Part shown: positions 1-6,548 of the stretch, piece by piece | How positions within the stretch are numbered: the first letter of the stretch is position 1 | Layout: each line of letters starts with the position of its first letter | DNA from: Rhodothermales bacterium | GTDB lineage: Bacteria > Bacteroidota > Rhodothermia > Rhodothermales > UBA10348 | DNA: 22,165 bases | Assembly: GCA_013003255.1 (NCBI GenBank) | Contig: JABDJZ010000149.1 | Span: 1 to 22,165 of the forward strand | Reading direction: 5' to 3' | Translations under genes and position numbers: made by a program | Notes under the pieces: generated by a model | What the model was told of the DNA's origin: nothing | Databases searched by the model: none | What the model saw: only the letters and a program-made list of their open reading frames with translations

Positions 1-1487
1 CTCTCCGCGCGTACGGTTCGCGGGCTGCCCTCGCCACGCCGCGGGCCGCCCTCACCGCGACCCTGGGGGGCCTCGCCGCGACCCTGGCCGCCCTCGCCAC
101 GCTGACGGGCTGCGCCGCCCCCGAGCCTCCAGGCCCACCCAACGTCGTAATCATCTTCGCCGATGACCTCGGCTACGCCGACATCGCCCCTTTCGGCGAC
201 CCACCCTACGAGACGCCCCACCTCCAAGAAATGGCCGATGAGGGCACGCGGCTCACCGACTTCTACGTGAGTCAACCCGTCTGTTCAGCATCGCGGGCAT
301 CCCTGCTGACAGGCACCTACGCCAACCGCCTTGGCATTCATGGGGCACTGGGCCCGGGCGCAAGGCATGGTATCCACCCGGACGAGGTGACACTGGGCGA
401 CCTCTTCAAGTCCCAGGGCTACGCCACTGCCATCTTCGGCAAATGGCACCTGGGGCATCGCGCCGAATTCCTGCCCACCCGACATGGCTTCGACGAGTTC
501 GCGGGCATTCCGTATTCGAACGACATGTGGCCCTTCCATCCGGAGAGTCCGCACGCTTGGGTAGACCTGCCGTCATTTGTCCAGGAGGACACCGTGGGGT
601 TCAACACGGACCAGCGGCGATTCACGACGGAGTTCACTAAGCGGGGCGTGGACTTCATCCGCCGAAAGTCGGCCGAAAGCACCCCGTTCTTCCTTTACCT
701 GCCGCACCCCATGCCGCACGTCCCGCTGTTCGTGTCCGAGGATCGGGAGGGGGCGTCCGGGGCCGGACTCTATGGCGATGTGATCCACGAGATCGACTGG
801 TCGGTGGGACAGATCCGCCAGGCCCTTGAGGAAGCAGGCGTCGCAGAAAACACGCTGGTGATCTTCACCTCCGACAACGGGCCCTGGTTGAGCTACGGCG
901 ATCACGCCGGATCCGCCGAACCCCTTCGGGAAGGCAAGGGGACCGCCTGGGATGGCGGGGTTCGTGTGCCGTTCATTGCTGCCTGGCCCGGGGCCGTACC
1001 AGCCGGCCGGGTGGTCGAACAGCCCGCGATGACCATCGACATTCTGCCCGCTCTCGCAGAGCTGACCGGAGCCGAGCTCCCGAGCCGGCCTATCGACGGA
1101 AAGAGCATCTGGCCGCTTCTCACGGGGGAATCTGATCGTTCACCGCAGGAGGCCTATTTCTTCTGGTATCGAACCAACGAACTGCATGCGCTCCGCGCTG
1201 GCCGCTGGAAGCTCCAGTTTCCGCATACCTACCGAACCATGGATGGGCAGACACCCGGCGCAGGCGGCATTCCGGGCAAGTACGACTACTCAGCCAGTGT
1301 GGGACTGGAACTGTTCGATCTCGAGACCGACATCTCCGAATCACGCAACGTGGCCGATGAGCACCCGGAGGTCATGCGTCGCCTCACTGCATTGGCAGAT
1401 TCCGCTCGGACCGAGTTGGGTGACCGCTTGACCGGAGTAGAAGGGCGGGCCAACCGGGAGCCGGGTCGGCTGGACGACAAGCCCTAG
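1..1487 (+). CDS. S1-family sulfatase, predicted lipoprotein (5' end outside window)
   Basis: Predicted formylglycine-dependent sulfatase that would hydrolyse sulfate esters, probably on a carbohydrate. The frame is open from base 3 with no ATG, GTG or TTG before base 231, so the start lies upstream and 494 residues are visible. The internal ATG at 231 cannot be the start, because essential elements precede it. These are a hydrophobic stretch ending in an LTGC lipobox (visible residue 37) and the metal-binding pair D54-D55 in IIFADDLGYAD. The active-site signature CSASR starts at C94 (bases 282-284); this Cys would be converted to formylglycine. K147 and H149 (GKWHLGH) and D291-N292 (TSDNG) fit the family's active site and metal ligands. 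The lipobox suggests membrane anchoring. The gene converges on the TonB receptor gene, and the two stop codons overlap. The exact substrate cannot be read from the sequence. Family call is very secure. Confidence 0.93.
   Translation, partial: LRAYGSRAALATPRAALTATLGGLAATLAALATLTGCAAPEPPGPPNVVIIFADDLGYADIAPFGDPPYETPHLQEMADEGTRLTDFYVSQPVCSASRASLLTGTYANRLGIHGALGPGARHGIHPDEVTLGDLFKSQGYATAIFGKWHLGHRAEFLPTRHGFDEFAGIPYSNDMWPFHPESPHAWVDLPSFVQEDTVGFNTDQRRFTTEFTKRGVDFIRRKSAESTPFFLYLPHPMPHVPLFVSEDREGASGAGLYGDVIHEIDWSVGQIRQALEEAGVAENTLVIFTSDNGPWLSYGDHAGSAEPLREGKGTAWDGGVRVPFIAAWPGAVPAGRVVEQPAMTIDILPALAELTGAELPSRPIDGKSIWPLLTGESDRSPQEAYFFWYRTNELHALRAGRWKLQFPHTYRTMDGQTPGAGGIPGKYDYSASVGLELFDLETDISESRNVADEHPEVMRRLTALADSARTELGDRLTGVEGRANREPGRLDDKP
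24..107 (+). repeat. Four degenerate 21-bp tandem repeats in the sulfatase signal peptide
   Basis: Four consecutive 21-bp units (24-44, 45-65, 66-86, 87-107) encode AALATPR, AALTATL, GGLAATL and AALATLT, directly before the Gly-Cys of the lipobox. Units 2 and 3 are the closest: CTCACCGCGACCCTGG at 51-66 against CTCGCCGCGACCCTGG at 72-87. The hydrophobic core of the signal peptide therefore appears to be built by duplication of a heptapeptide. The repeat is in frame, so loss or gain of a unit would change only the length of the signal peptide. Confidence 0.7.
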
Positions 1488-3772
1488 CGGAACTCCACCT
1501 TCAGGCCCAGGCTCGGCACGATCGGAAGCTGGTCGGCACGCTGGAGCGTGAAGACGTCCAGGTAGAACAGGTTGGCCCGGTTGTAGACGTTGATGACGGA
1601 GCCCTGGACGGTGAAGTCCGCGCGCGTGGTGGTGAACTTGCGGCCCATGGACACATCCATGCGGTGATACGCCGGCAGGACACCGCTGAACGGCCGCTCG
1701 TAGATGACCCGTCGGTCCGTGTCCACTTCGAACGCGTTGATGATGTCGTCAACCAGCGCGAAGCCGTCGAAGCCCACCACCCGGCTGAAGGGCAATCCTG
1801 ATCCGAACTCCCACCTAACACTCAGGTCCACCTTTCTGTACGTGGTCGAAGCCAGCGCGTTGACCTGGTGTCGCCGGTCATGCGGCGGTCGGAATTCCAA
1901 GGTCTCGGTCCCATACCACAGCTCAAGCTCAGCCTGTTCCGCACTGTACCGCGTATTGGAGTAGCCGTACGTCACGTATCCGTAGAAGCCCGGGCGCCGG
2001 ATCTCGGCTCGGAGGTCGAATCCAAGCGAGCGCCCGGTTGCCGGCTGGAGATTCGTTGTGAATCGGGGGTAGGCGGTCCACTCCGAGATAAACAGGTTCG
2101 AGAGGTACTTCCCATAGGCCTCGGCCGACAGCTCAATGCCGCTCGGGAAGGTCGTGCGATAGCCAATCAGTCCGTGCCATGCCGTCTGGACGCGACCCTC
2201 GGCCACGGCATCGAAGCGGTCGCTCTCGGCAATGGCATTCGTCCACGCCATGAACACGCTTGCCGCGTCCCGACGGTCATACAGGCCGATCTCGGACTGC
2301 TCGTAGTACCCGCCTGCCAGACTGAGTTCGTGGCGTCCGCGTTCATAGAGGACGCGTAAGCGTGGTTCGATGTACGGCTGGAATCGGGTGTCAAAGAATT
2401 GCATCCGGATTCCCGGGCGCACCTTCAGGTGCTCGCTGACCGTGTACTCGGGTTCCAGATACAGTCCGAAGTGCTGGAGTTCGTCACCGCGCTCCTCGAC
2501 ATTCTGAAAGAGCCCGCCCATGTCACTGCGGAGTTGGACCAGACGGAGGGAGGCCCCGCCATTCCACGTAACCCGATCCAGGAAGAACTGCAGGTCAATC
2601 ATGGCATGCATGTTCTCGATGAACGTGGACCGGCTCGGATTATCAGGCTCGCCGAGTGTTGATTCCAGGCTGGAGTAGGAAACGCCAGCTTCGAAGAACA
2701 CCGGGAATTGGCGAGGTAGGACCACGTATCGGGCACCGATACCTCGATTTTCCCACCGGATCTCCTCGGGCTGGATCTCACTGCCCAGGTCTGCGCCCAG
2801 CGTCCCGCGGTCATGCGTGGTCAGGCCCGTGAGCGAAAGCCGCTGATTCGAATCGAGATTGGCGGTGATCTTGGCGAAGGCGTCCCCGAAGTCGAAGGGC
2901 AGGGGCTGGCCAACGATGTCCGATGCCACCTGGTCCACCAGGGACTGACGGACGGAGGCCAGGAACGTGAGTTTGCCCGGGACAATGGGTCCTTCGGCAT
3001 GGGCCGCACTCACGAACGGCGACAGCGACAGCGAGCCCTCGAACCTGCGGTTGTTTCCGTTCCGGGTGGAGACGTCCATCACCGACGAGATGCGTTCGCC
3101 AAATCTGGCTTTGAATCCGCCGGCATAGATCTCGGCCCGGTTGATGATCTCAGCCGGAAACGCGGAGTAGAATCCCAGGATGTGAAACGGCTGGTACAGA
3201 AGAATGCCGTCCAGAAGCGCCTGATTCTGGGAAGGCTCGCCGCCTCGGATGAAGAGCTGTCCGCCGCGGTCCCCCGAAGAAACAACACCCGGCAGCGTGC
3301 GCAGCAGTGTGGCAAGGTCCCCCGAAACGTCGGGTGCAGGAATCAGGGCGATGTCCTCGGGCCGGATGGTCTGCTGCCCGGCCGTAACGCGTGCGGCCCC
3401 GGTGGAGCGTTCCGACTCGACCAGGATTTCGTCCAACTGCTCCTGGTCCGGCTCCAACGAGAAGTTGACGGTGATGGCTTGTCCCGTGGGTACCAGGACA
3501 GTGTCGATCTCCGTGGTATACCCGATGTAGGTAGCAGAGAGTTCGCCGTAGCCGCTCGACAGATTCGGCAGGACAAAGAAGCCGTTGAAGTCGGTGACTG
3601 CGCCGCGCACCAACGCGCCGTCGCGTCGGAGCACCACGTTCACAAATTCGAGGGGTTCTCCGTTTGAGGCGTCCGTAACGAATCCGCGCACTGAGGCGGA
3701 CTGGCCGGCTGAACCTTGCGGAGCGAGCAGCATCATCGCCAGTGCGAGCGCTGCGGCAGGGGTAATTCGCAT
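1484..3772 (-). CDS. TonB-dependent outer-membrane receptor with carboxypeptidase-like N-terminal domain
   Basis: Predicted 762-residue outer-membrane active transporter, powered by TonB/ExbBD. Residues 1-22 look like a Sec signal peptide (hydrophobic core, then GSA-GQ). Residues about 27-107 are a carboxypeptidase-D-regulatory-like beta domain (VRGFVTDASNGEPLEFVNVVL), typical of Bacteroidota receptors. The plug domain follows at about 130-245, with LLRTLPGVV, FIRGGEPSQNQALLDGI and GGFKARFGERISSVMDV. The rest alternates in a way expected for a beta barrel and ends in VEFR. It is shorter than the usual roughly 1000-residue SusC proteins. The ATG at 3770-3772 lies 9 nt after the stop of the upstream lipoprotein gene, so the two are probably one operon. 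There is no strong Shine-Dalgarno. The substrate is unknown; the adjacent sulfatase and glycan locus make a carbohydrate or an associated nutrient possible, but this is inference. Confidence 0.92.
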   Translation of the reverse strand: MRITPAAALALAMMLLAPQGSAGQSASVRGFVTDASNGEPLEFVNVVLRRDGALVRGAVTDFNGFFVLPNLSSGYGELSATYIGYTTEIDTVLVPTGQAITVNFSLEPDQEQLDEILVESERSTGAARVTAGQQTIRPEDIALIPAPDVSGDLATLLRTLPGVVSSGDRGGQLFIRGGEPSQNQALLDGILLYQPFHILGFYSAFPAEIINRAEIYAGGFKARFGERISSVMDVSTRNGNNRRFEGSLSLSPFVSAAHAEGPIVPGKLTFLASVRQSLVDQVASDIVGQPLPFDFGDAFAKITANLDSNQRLSLTGLTTHDRGTLGADLGSEIQPEEIRWENRGIGARYVVLPRQFPVFFEAGVSYSSLESTLGEPDNPSRSTFIENMHAMIDLQFFLDRVTWNGGASLRLVQLRSDMGGLFQNVEERGDELQHFGLYLEPEYTVSEHLKVRPGIRMQFFDTRFQPYIEPRLRVLYERGRHELSLAGGYYEQSEIGLYDRRDAASVFMAWTNAIAESDRFDAVAEGRVQTAWHGLIGYRTTFPSGIELSAEAYGKYLSNLFISEWTAYPRFTTNLQPATGRSLGFDLRAEIRRPGFYGYVTYGYSNTRYSAEQAELELWYGTETLEFRPPHDRRHQVNALASTTYRKVDLSVRWEFGSGLPFSRVVGFDGFALVDDIINAFEVDTDRRVIYERPFSGVLPAYHRMDVSMGRKFTTTRADFTVQGSVINVYNRANLFYLDVFTLQRADQLPIVPSLGLKVEFR

Positions 3773-3781
3773 CAGTCCAGT

Positions 3782-4786
3782 CTAGTCGTTGTCCAGGCGG
3801 AAGCCGATTCGCGTAAGGGTAGCGTCCGGAAGGTTGTAGGTGTGGCTGAGCCGGTATCCGGCGCCGACGAATCCAAAGCCGCCCTGCACGTTGGTCATGG
3901 TCCCGGGCTGGATGAGCACTTCGGGGTCATACACGTTCTGAGGTGCGGCCCATTCTGCGTTGGCCGCCACCAGCGTGATCTCAATGTGCTCCAACCGGAT
4001 TCCGTAGGTGGGGTCGGGTTGAGCTACCCGGGCCACACGCTGCCGAATGTCGGTGAAGTCAAAGCTGAAGTTGATGGGGATGGTCCACCCGCTGGCATCC
4101 AGAAAGGAGTCATTCGAGTAGTCCACCGGGACAATGAACTGTTGGACAATCAGGCTGTCCGTCGGTGGCAGGGGTGCCTGGGGATCCGTCGGGGGCGGCG
4201 GTGCGCCGAGGCTGGTCTGCTTGTCGGGAAGCAACACGGGGTATGCCAGCGCGGCAGGGGGCACCTTGGCTTTCACGAAGTAGCGGACCTGGAGAAAATT
4301 AAGTCGCTCCACGGGGGCGGTGATGGCGACGTCCTGCAGGATCCAGATGTCCTCCCGGACGAGCCCGGGCGCGATCTCGGCTTCTGGCGGCACCTTGACT
4401 GTGACCGCGGCCCGGCGATCTCCGTCCGCGGACCGGACGCTCAGTTGGTAGGATCGGTCATGGATGGCACGGAAGGGGGCCCAGTAGACGTGCACGACAC
4501 CGTCCTCCCGAAACACCAGAGAGTCCGACCACACCAGCTCCTCGCCGGTCTCGAGATCGGTGGAAGTCAGTATGGCATCGATGGGTTCTGCGGGCAGCTC
4601 CCGCAACTCGTTCTCGATGGGGAATACCAACACGCCCTGACTGTCTGCGTCCGGACTGACTACGCCGTAGAGCGAGAAGTGTCGGTCCGTGTCCGCGCGA
4701 GGTGCCACCGAGGACTCACAGGCCGACAGGACCACCAGAAGAACGGCTCCCAGAAGCAGGGGAAGGGACCGAGATATTAGATGCAT
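3782..4786 (-). CDS. DUF4249-like surface lipoprotein, partner of the TonB-dependent receptor
   Basis: A 334-residue predicted lipoprotein: hydrophobic residues 8-20, then a lipobox LSAC with C23 as the lipidation site. The start of the mature part (HFSLYGVVSPDADSQGVLVF) and the Gly-rich C-terminal segment (NVQGGFGFVGAGY) resemble DUF4249 family proteins, which commonly sit next to TonB receptors in Bacteroidota. The family call is from memory of sequence style, not a search. A proline-rich segment lies at about residues 195-215. No catalytic motif was recognised; a substrate-binding or receptor-capping role is inferred only from the pairing. It is the first gene of its operon, 9 nt upstream of the receptor, whereas such partners more often follow the receptor. 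The ATG at 4784-4786 is the natural start because it directly precedes the signal peptide. Confidence 0.72.
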   Translation of the reverse strand: MHLISRSLPLLLGAVLLVVLSACESSVAPRADTDRHFSLYGVVSPDADSQGVLVFPIENELRELPAEPIDAILTSTDLETGEELVWSDSLVFREDGVVHVYWAPFRAIHDRSYQLSVRSADGDRRAAVTVKVPPEAEIAPGLVREDIWILQDVAITAPVERLNFLQVRYFVKAKVPPAALAYPVLLPDKQTSLGAPPPPTDPQAPLPPTDSLIVQQFIVPVDYSNDSFLDASGWTIPINFSFDFTDIRQRVARVAQPDPTYGIRLEHIEITLVAANAEWAAPQNVYDPEVLIQPGTMTNVQGGFGFVGAGYRLSHTYNLPDATLTRIGFRLDND

Positions 4787-4825
4787 GCGTGTTGCGTCAG
4801 GGGCGCAGAAGCGCGGTTTGCCGCG

Positions 4826-4831
4826 AGTATA
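4826..4831 (-). promoter_or_regulatory. Possible -10 element for the lipoprotein-receptor operon
   Basis: On the minus strand these bases read TATACT, a five-of-six match to a sigma70 -10 box, about 39 nt upstream of the lipoprotein ATG. No convincing -35 is seen at the expected distance, and the Bacteroidota-type TAnnTTTG box is not clearly present. This is a weak call. Confidence 0.28.
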
Positions 4832-4902
4832 TCAAAAGGAGCGACGCGAAAGTATGCAGCTTCTCCGGATTCGGTCGGCACCATTGTTGGGAAATGCCCC
4901 GG

Positions 4903-4933
4903 TGGCCTCCCAAACACCCTAAATGGCCTCCCA
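4903..4933. repeat. Two direct copies of a 10-bp motif, 21 bp apart, in a divergent intergenic region
   Basis: TGGCCTCCCA occurs at 4903-4912 and again at 4924-4933, exactly 21 bp apart, i.e. two helical turns. This is the spacing expected for a protein binding the same DNA face twice. The first copy also pairs with TTGGGA at 4887-4892 (inverted repeat with TCCCAA at 4908-4913). The 188-bp region 4787-4974 lies between the divergent lipoprotein operon and the glycan locus, so an operator is plausible but unproven. Confidence 0.4.
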
Positions 4934-4950
4934 GTCCGCTCAGGCTGGGA
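4929..4950 (+). promoter_or_regulatory. Stem-loop 25 nt upstream of the kinase-like gene
   Basis: TCCCAGTC (4929-4936) pairs with GGCTGGGA (4943-4950), giving an 8-bp stem with one G-U pair around the 6-nt loop CGCTCA. Only TTTA follows, so it is a poor terminator. Its position just before the first gene of the glycan locus fits a leader RNA structure or an operator half. The function is not known. Confidence 0.35.
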
Positions 4951-4974
4951 TTTACGTATCTAATAGAGTCTCAA

Positions 4975-5682
4975 ATGGAGCATATCGGCAGTGGCTGGCA
5001 GTTCGACGCGTACGCAGATGGGAATCGTGTTCTGAAAGTCCCCATTTCGCCTGTGAAGATGGCTGCGAGGGTCATGCGGAGCTACCCGACATTGGCGGGT
5101 CGTCCGTTCAGCCTGATGGTCAAGATCCGGGAGTTGCTGGAGGACAGGGACATGGTCCTGGACGATTTGGCCAGCCTTGACGTGGACCGTGAGTTGCTGG
5201 CCAACTTCCACGAGGATGCCGGGCGATACTATCAGGACCGGGTGAAGCCACTGGGAGACGTGCTGGAGGAAGGCCGTCTGGATCCTTACTGGATGGTTGA
5301 TCGCTACGTGCAGTCGATCCGGATGGGCTGGGCCAACGGATTTGCCGAGACGAGCTTCAACTTCACCGTCAATCACGGCCTGAATGCGCGCGGCAGGGTG
5401 GTGATCATAGATGTGGGAGAGCTTTCGTTCGATCGACGCGAGATAGAGCATCTTGTGGCGGAGAGATTCTGGGAGCGCGCCTTCAGTCCGACCACGCTGC
5501 CGGAGTCGGTGCGTGGCTACCTGTTCCGCGCCATGGATCGGGACATCAATCTCGATCGACTGAGTCGGGAGTGGTCCGAAGCGCGTCCCATCGATCGACC
5601 GCATCCGGCCCCCGACCGTCCGGCTGCAAGGCGACACGCCGGTCAGCTGCGCCGGCAGCTTGCACAGGGGATTTCCCGGTGA
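4975..5682 (+). CDS. YrbL-like protein of the protein-kinase-like fold (putative)
   Basis: A 235-residue protein not firmly recognised. The N-terminus has a Gly-rich turn (IGSGWQFDAYADG, residues 4-16) and then VLKVP with K21, like the nucleotide-binding strands and ATP-contacting Lys of the kinase/APH fold. Near the end of the core, N129 (TSFNFTV) and D146 (VVIIDVGEL) occupy places like the metal-binding Asn and the DFG Asp. The canonical catalytic Asp is not obvious. E. coli YrbL has a similar layout (DNIGE), so a YrbL-type family is the best guess. The ATG at 4975 is chosen because the frame upstream, though open to 4702, would run antisense into the divergent lipoprotein gene and shows no domain. 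The stop overlaps the next gene's GTG (GTGA), so the two are probably co-translated. The Arg/Pro-rich tail (residues 205-235) looks disordered. Possible role: phosphorylating a glycan or lipid intermediate, or regulation. The CDS is secure, the function is not. Confidence 0.6.
   Translation: MEHIGSGWQFDAYADGNRVLKVPISPVKMAARVMRSYPTLAGRPFSLMVKIRELLEDRDMVLDDLASLDVDRELLANFHEDAGRYYQDRVKPLGDVLEEGRLDPYWMVDRYVQSIRMGWANGFAETSFNFTVNHGLNARGRVVIIDVGELSFDRREIEHLVAERFWERAFSPTTLPESVRGYLFRAMDRDINLDRLSREWSEARPIDRPHPAPDRPAARRHAGQLRRQLAQGISR
5666..5670 (+). promoter_or_regulatory. Ribosome binding site deciding the GTG start of the GT2 gene
   Basis: AGGGG ends 8 nt before the GTG at 5679. This supports the GTG that overlaps the preceding stop codon as the real start, rather than an earlier in-frame codon at 5571. 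Confidence 0.6.
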
Positions 5683-6548
5683 ACAGGCCCAGAGTCACAG
5701 TGGCTATGGCTGCCTACAATGCGGCAGCTACCATTCGCGAGGCGGTGGCCAGCATTCTGTGGCAGTCACTTTCCGATTGGGAACTCATCATTGCCGAAGA
5801 CGGGTCTACCGACGGGACACTGGGCGTGATCGCGGGGCTTTCCGACAATCGAATCCGTGTACTGTCCGACGGCACAAACCGGGGGAAGCCGGTCCGGATG
5901 AACCAGATCATCGATCAGGCGCAGGCTCCGTATCTGGCCATCATGGATGCCGATGATTTCTCGTACCCCACACGTCTGGAGCGACAGGTAAGCCATCTTG
6001 AGGCCAACCCGCACGTAGATCTGCTGGCTTCGGGGATGGCCACGTTTGACGAAGGCGGACATGCCGGCAGATGGCGTCGCCTTCGCACGGAGCACGCCGA
6101 TATCGTTCGGCACCCGTGGCTGGGCTTTCATTTCAACTCGCCCACCTGGGTGGGCAAGACCGCGTGGTTTCAGCACCACCGGTATTCGGAGGGTCTACGC
6201 GTCGCCGAGGACGAGGACTTACTCCTCCGTGCCAGCGCAACGAGCGTTCTGGAGGCCCTGCCCGAACTGTTGATGGCATACAGGATCGATCAGTGGACTT
6301 GGTCAAAGGCACGCTCCATGCGTCGTGACCACGCCAAAGCCCTTGCCCGCGCGGCCATGCGCCAGCGTGACCTCCGGCCTCTGGCAGGCGTGGCCGTCCA
6401 TGGTGCAAAGCTACTCCGCGAGGGGCTGGCCGTGGCCACTGGGCGCGAAGAGGTCCTGCTGCGGAAACGGGCGCTTTCGCTTTCGGGCCGTGAAACAGAG
6501 CGGCTGCGTACACTCTACGCGCGTCTGCAGCGCGAGGCCTCGCAATGA
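5679..6548 (+). CDS. Glycosyltransferase family 2
   Basis: A 289-residue GT-A fold transferase that would move a sugar from a nucleotide-sugar to the growing lipid-linked glycan on the cytoplasmic face. The N-terminus has the family pattern VTVAMAAYNAAATIREAVASI, then IIAEDGSTDGT with D41 for nucleotide binding. The metal-binding DXD is D90-A-D92 in IMDADDFSYP. An acceptor-side region follows with PWLGFHFNSPTWVGK and an ED-rich AEDEDLLLR that fits the catalytic base. The GTG start overlaps the stop of the kinase-like gene by 4 nt (GTGA), and the stop overlaps the next ATG (ATGA). Starting at 5571 instead would add 36 low-complexity residues that overlap the previous gene. It is a paralogue of the GT2 gene at 15652. 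Donor sugar and linkage cannot be told. Confidence 0.92.
   Translation: MNRPRVTVAMAAYNAAATIREAVASILWQSLSDWELIIAEDGSTDGTLGVIAGLSDNRIRVLSDGTNRGKPVRMNQIIDQAQAPYLAIMDADDFSYPTRLERQVSHLEANPHVDLLASGMATFDEGGHAGRWRRLRTEHADIVRHPWLGFHFNSPTWVGKTAWFQHHRYSEGLRVAEDEDLLLRASATSVLEALPELLMAYRIDQWTWSKARSMRRDHAKALARAAMRQRDLRPLAGVAVHGAKLLREGLAVATGREEVLLRKRALSLSGRETERLRTLYARLQREASQ

Noticed and set aside
231..233. ATG at 231 as the sulfatase start
   Set aside because: It would remove the lipobox and the metal-binding Asp pair that are encoded in frame upstream.
2813..3667. A 284-codon + strand open frame opposite the TonB receptor plug
   Set aside because: The minus frame holds plug and carboxypeptidase-like motifs; this is an antisense shadow.
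3716..4780. A 354-codon + strand open frame opposite the lipoprotein gene
   Set aside because: The minus strand has a signal peptide with lipobox and an operon partner. The + frame is Gly/Arg/His-rich without motifs.
4929..4950. Stem-loop as an intrinsic terminator
   Set aside because: Only three T residues follow and it sits just upstream of a gene start on the same strand.
4702..4974. In-frame upstream extension of the kinase-like gene
   Set aside because: It runs antisense into the lipoprotein gene and through the repeat-bearing intergenic region, and the domain starts directly after ATG 4975.
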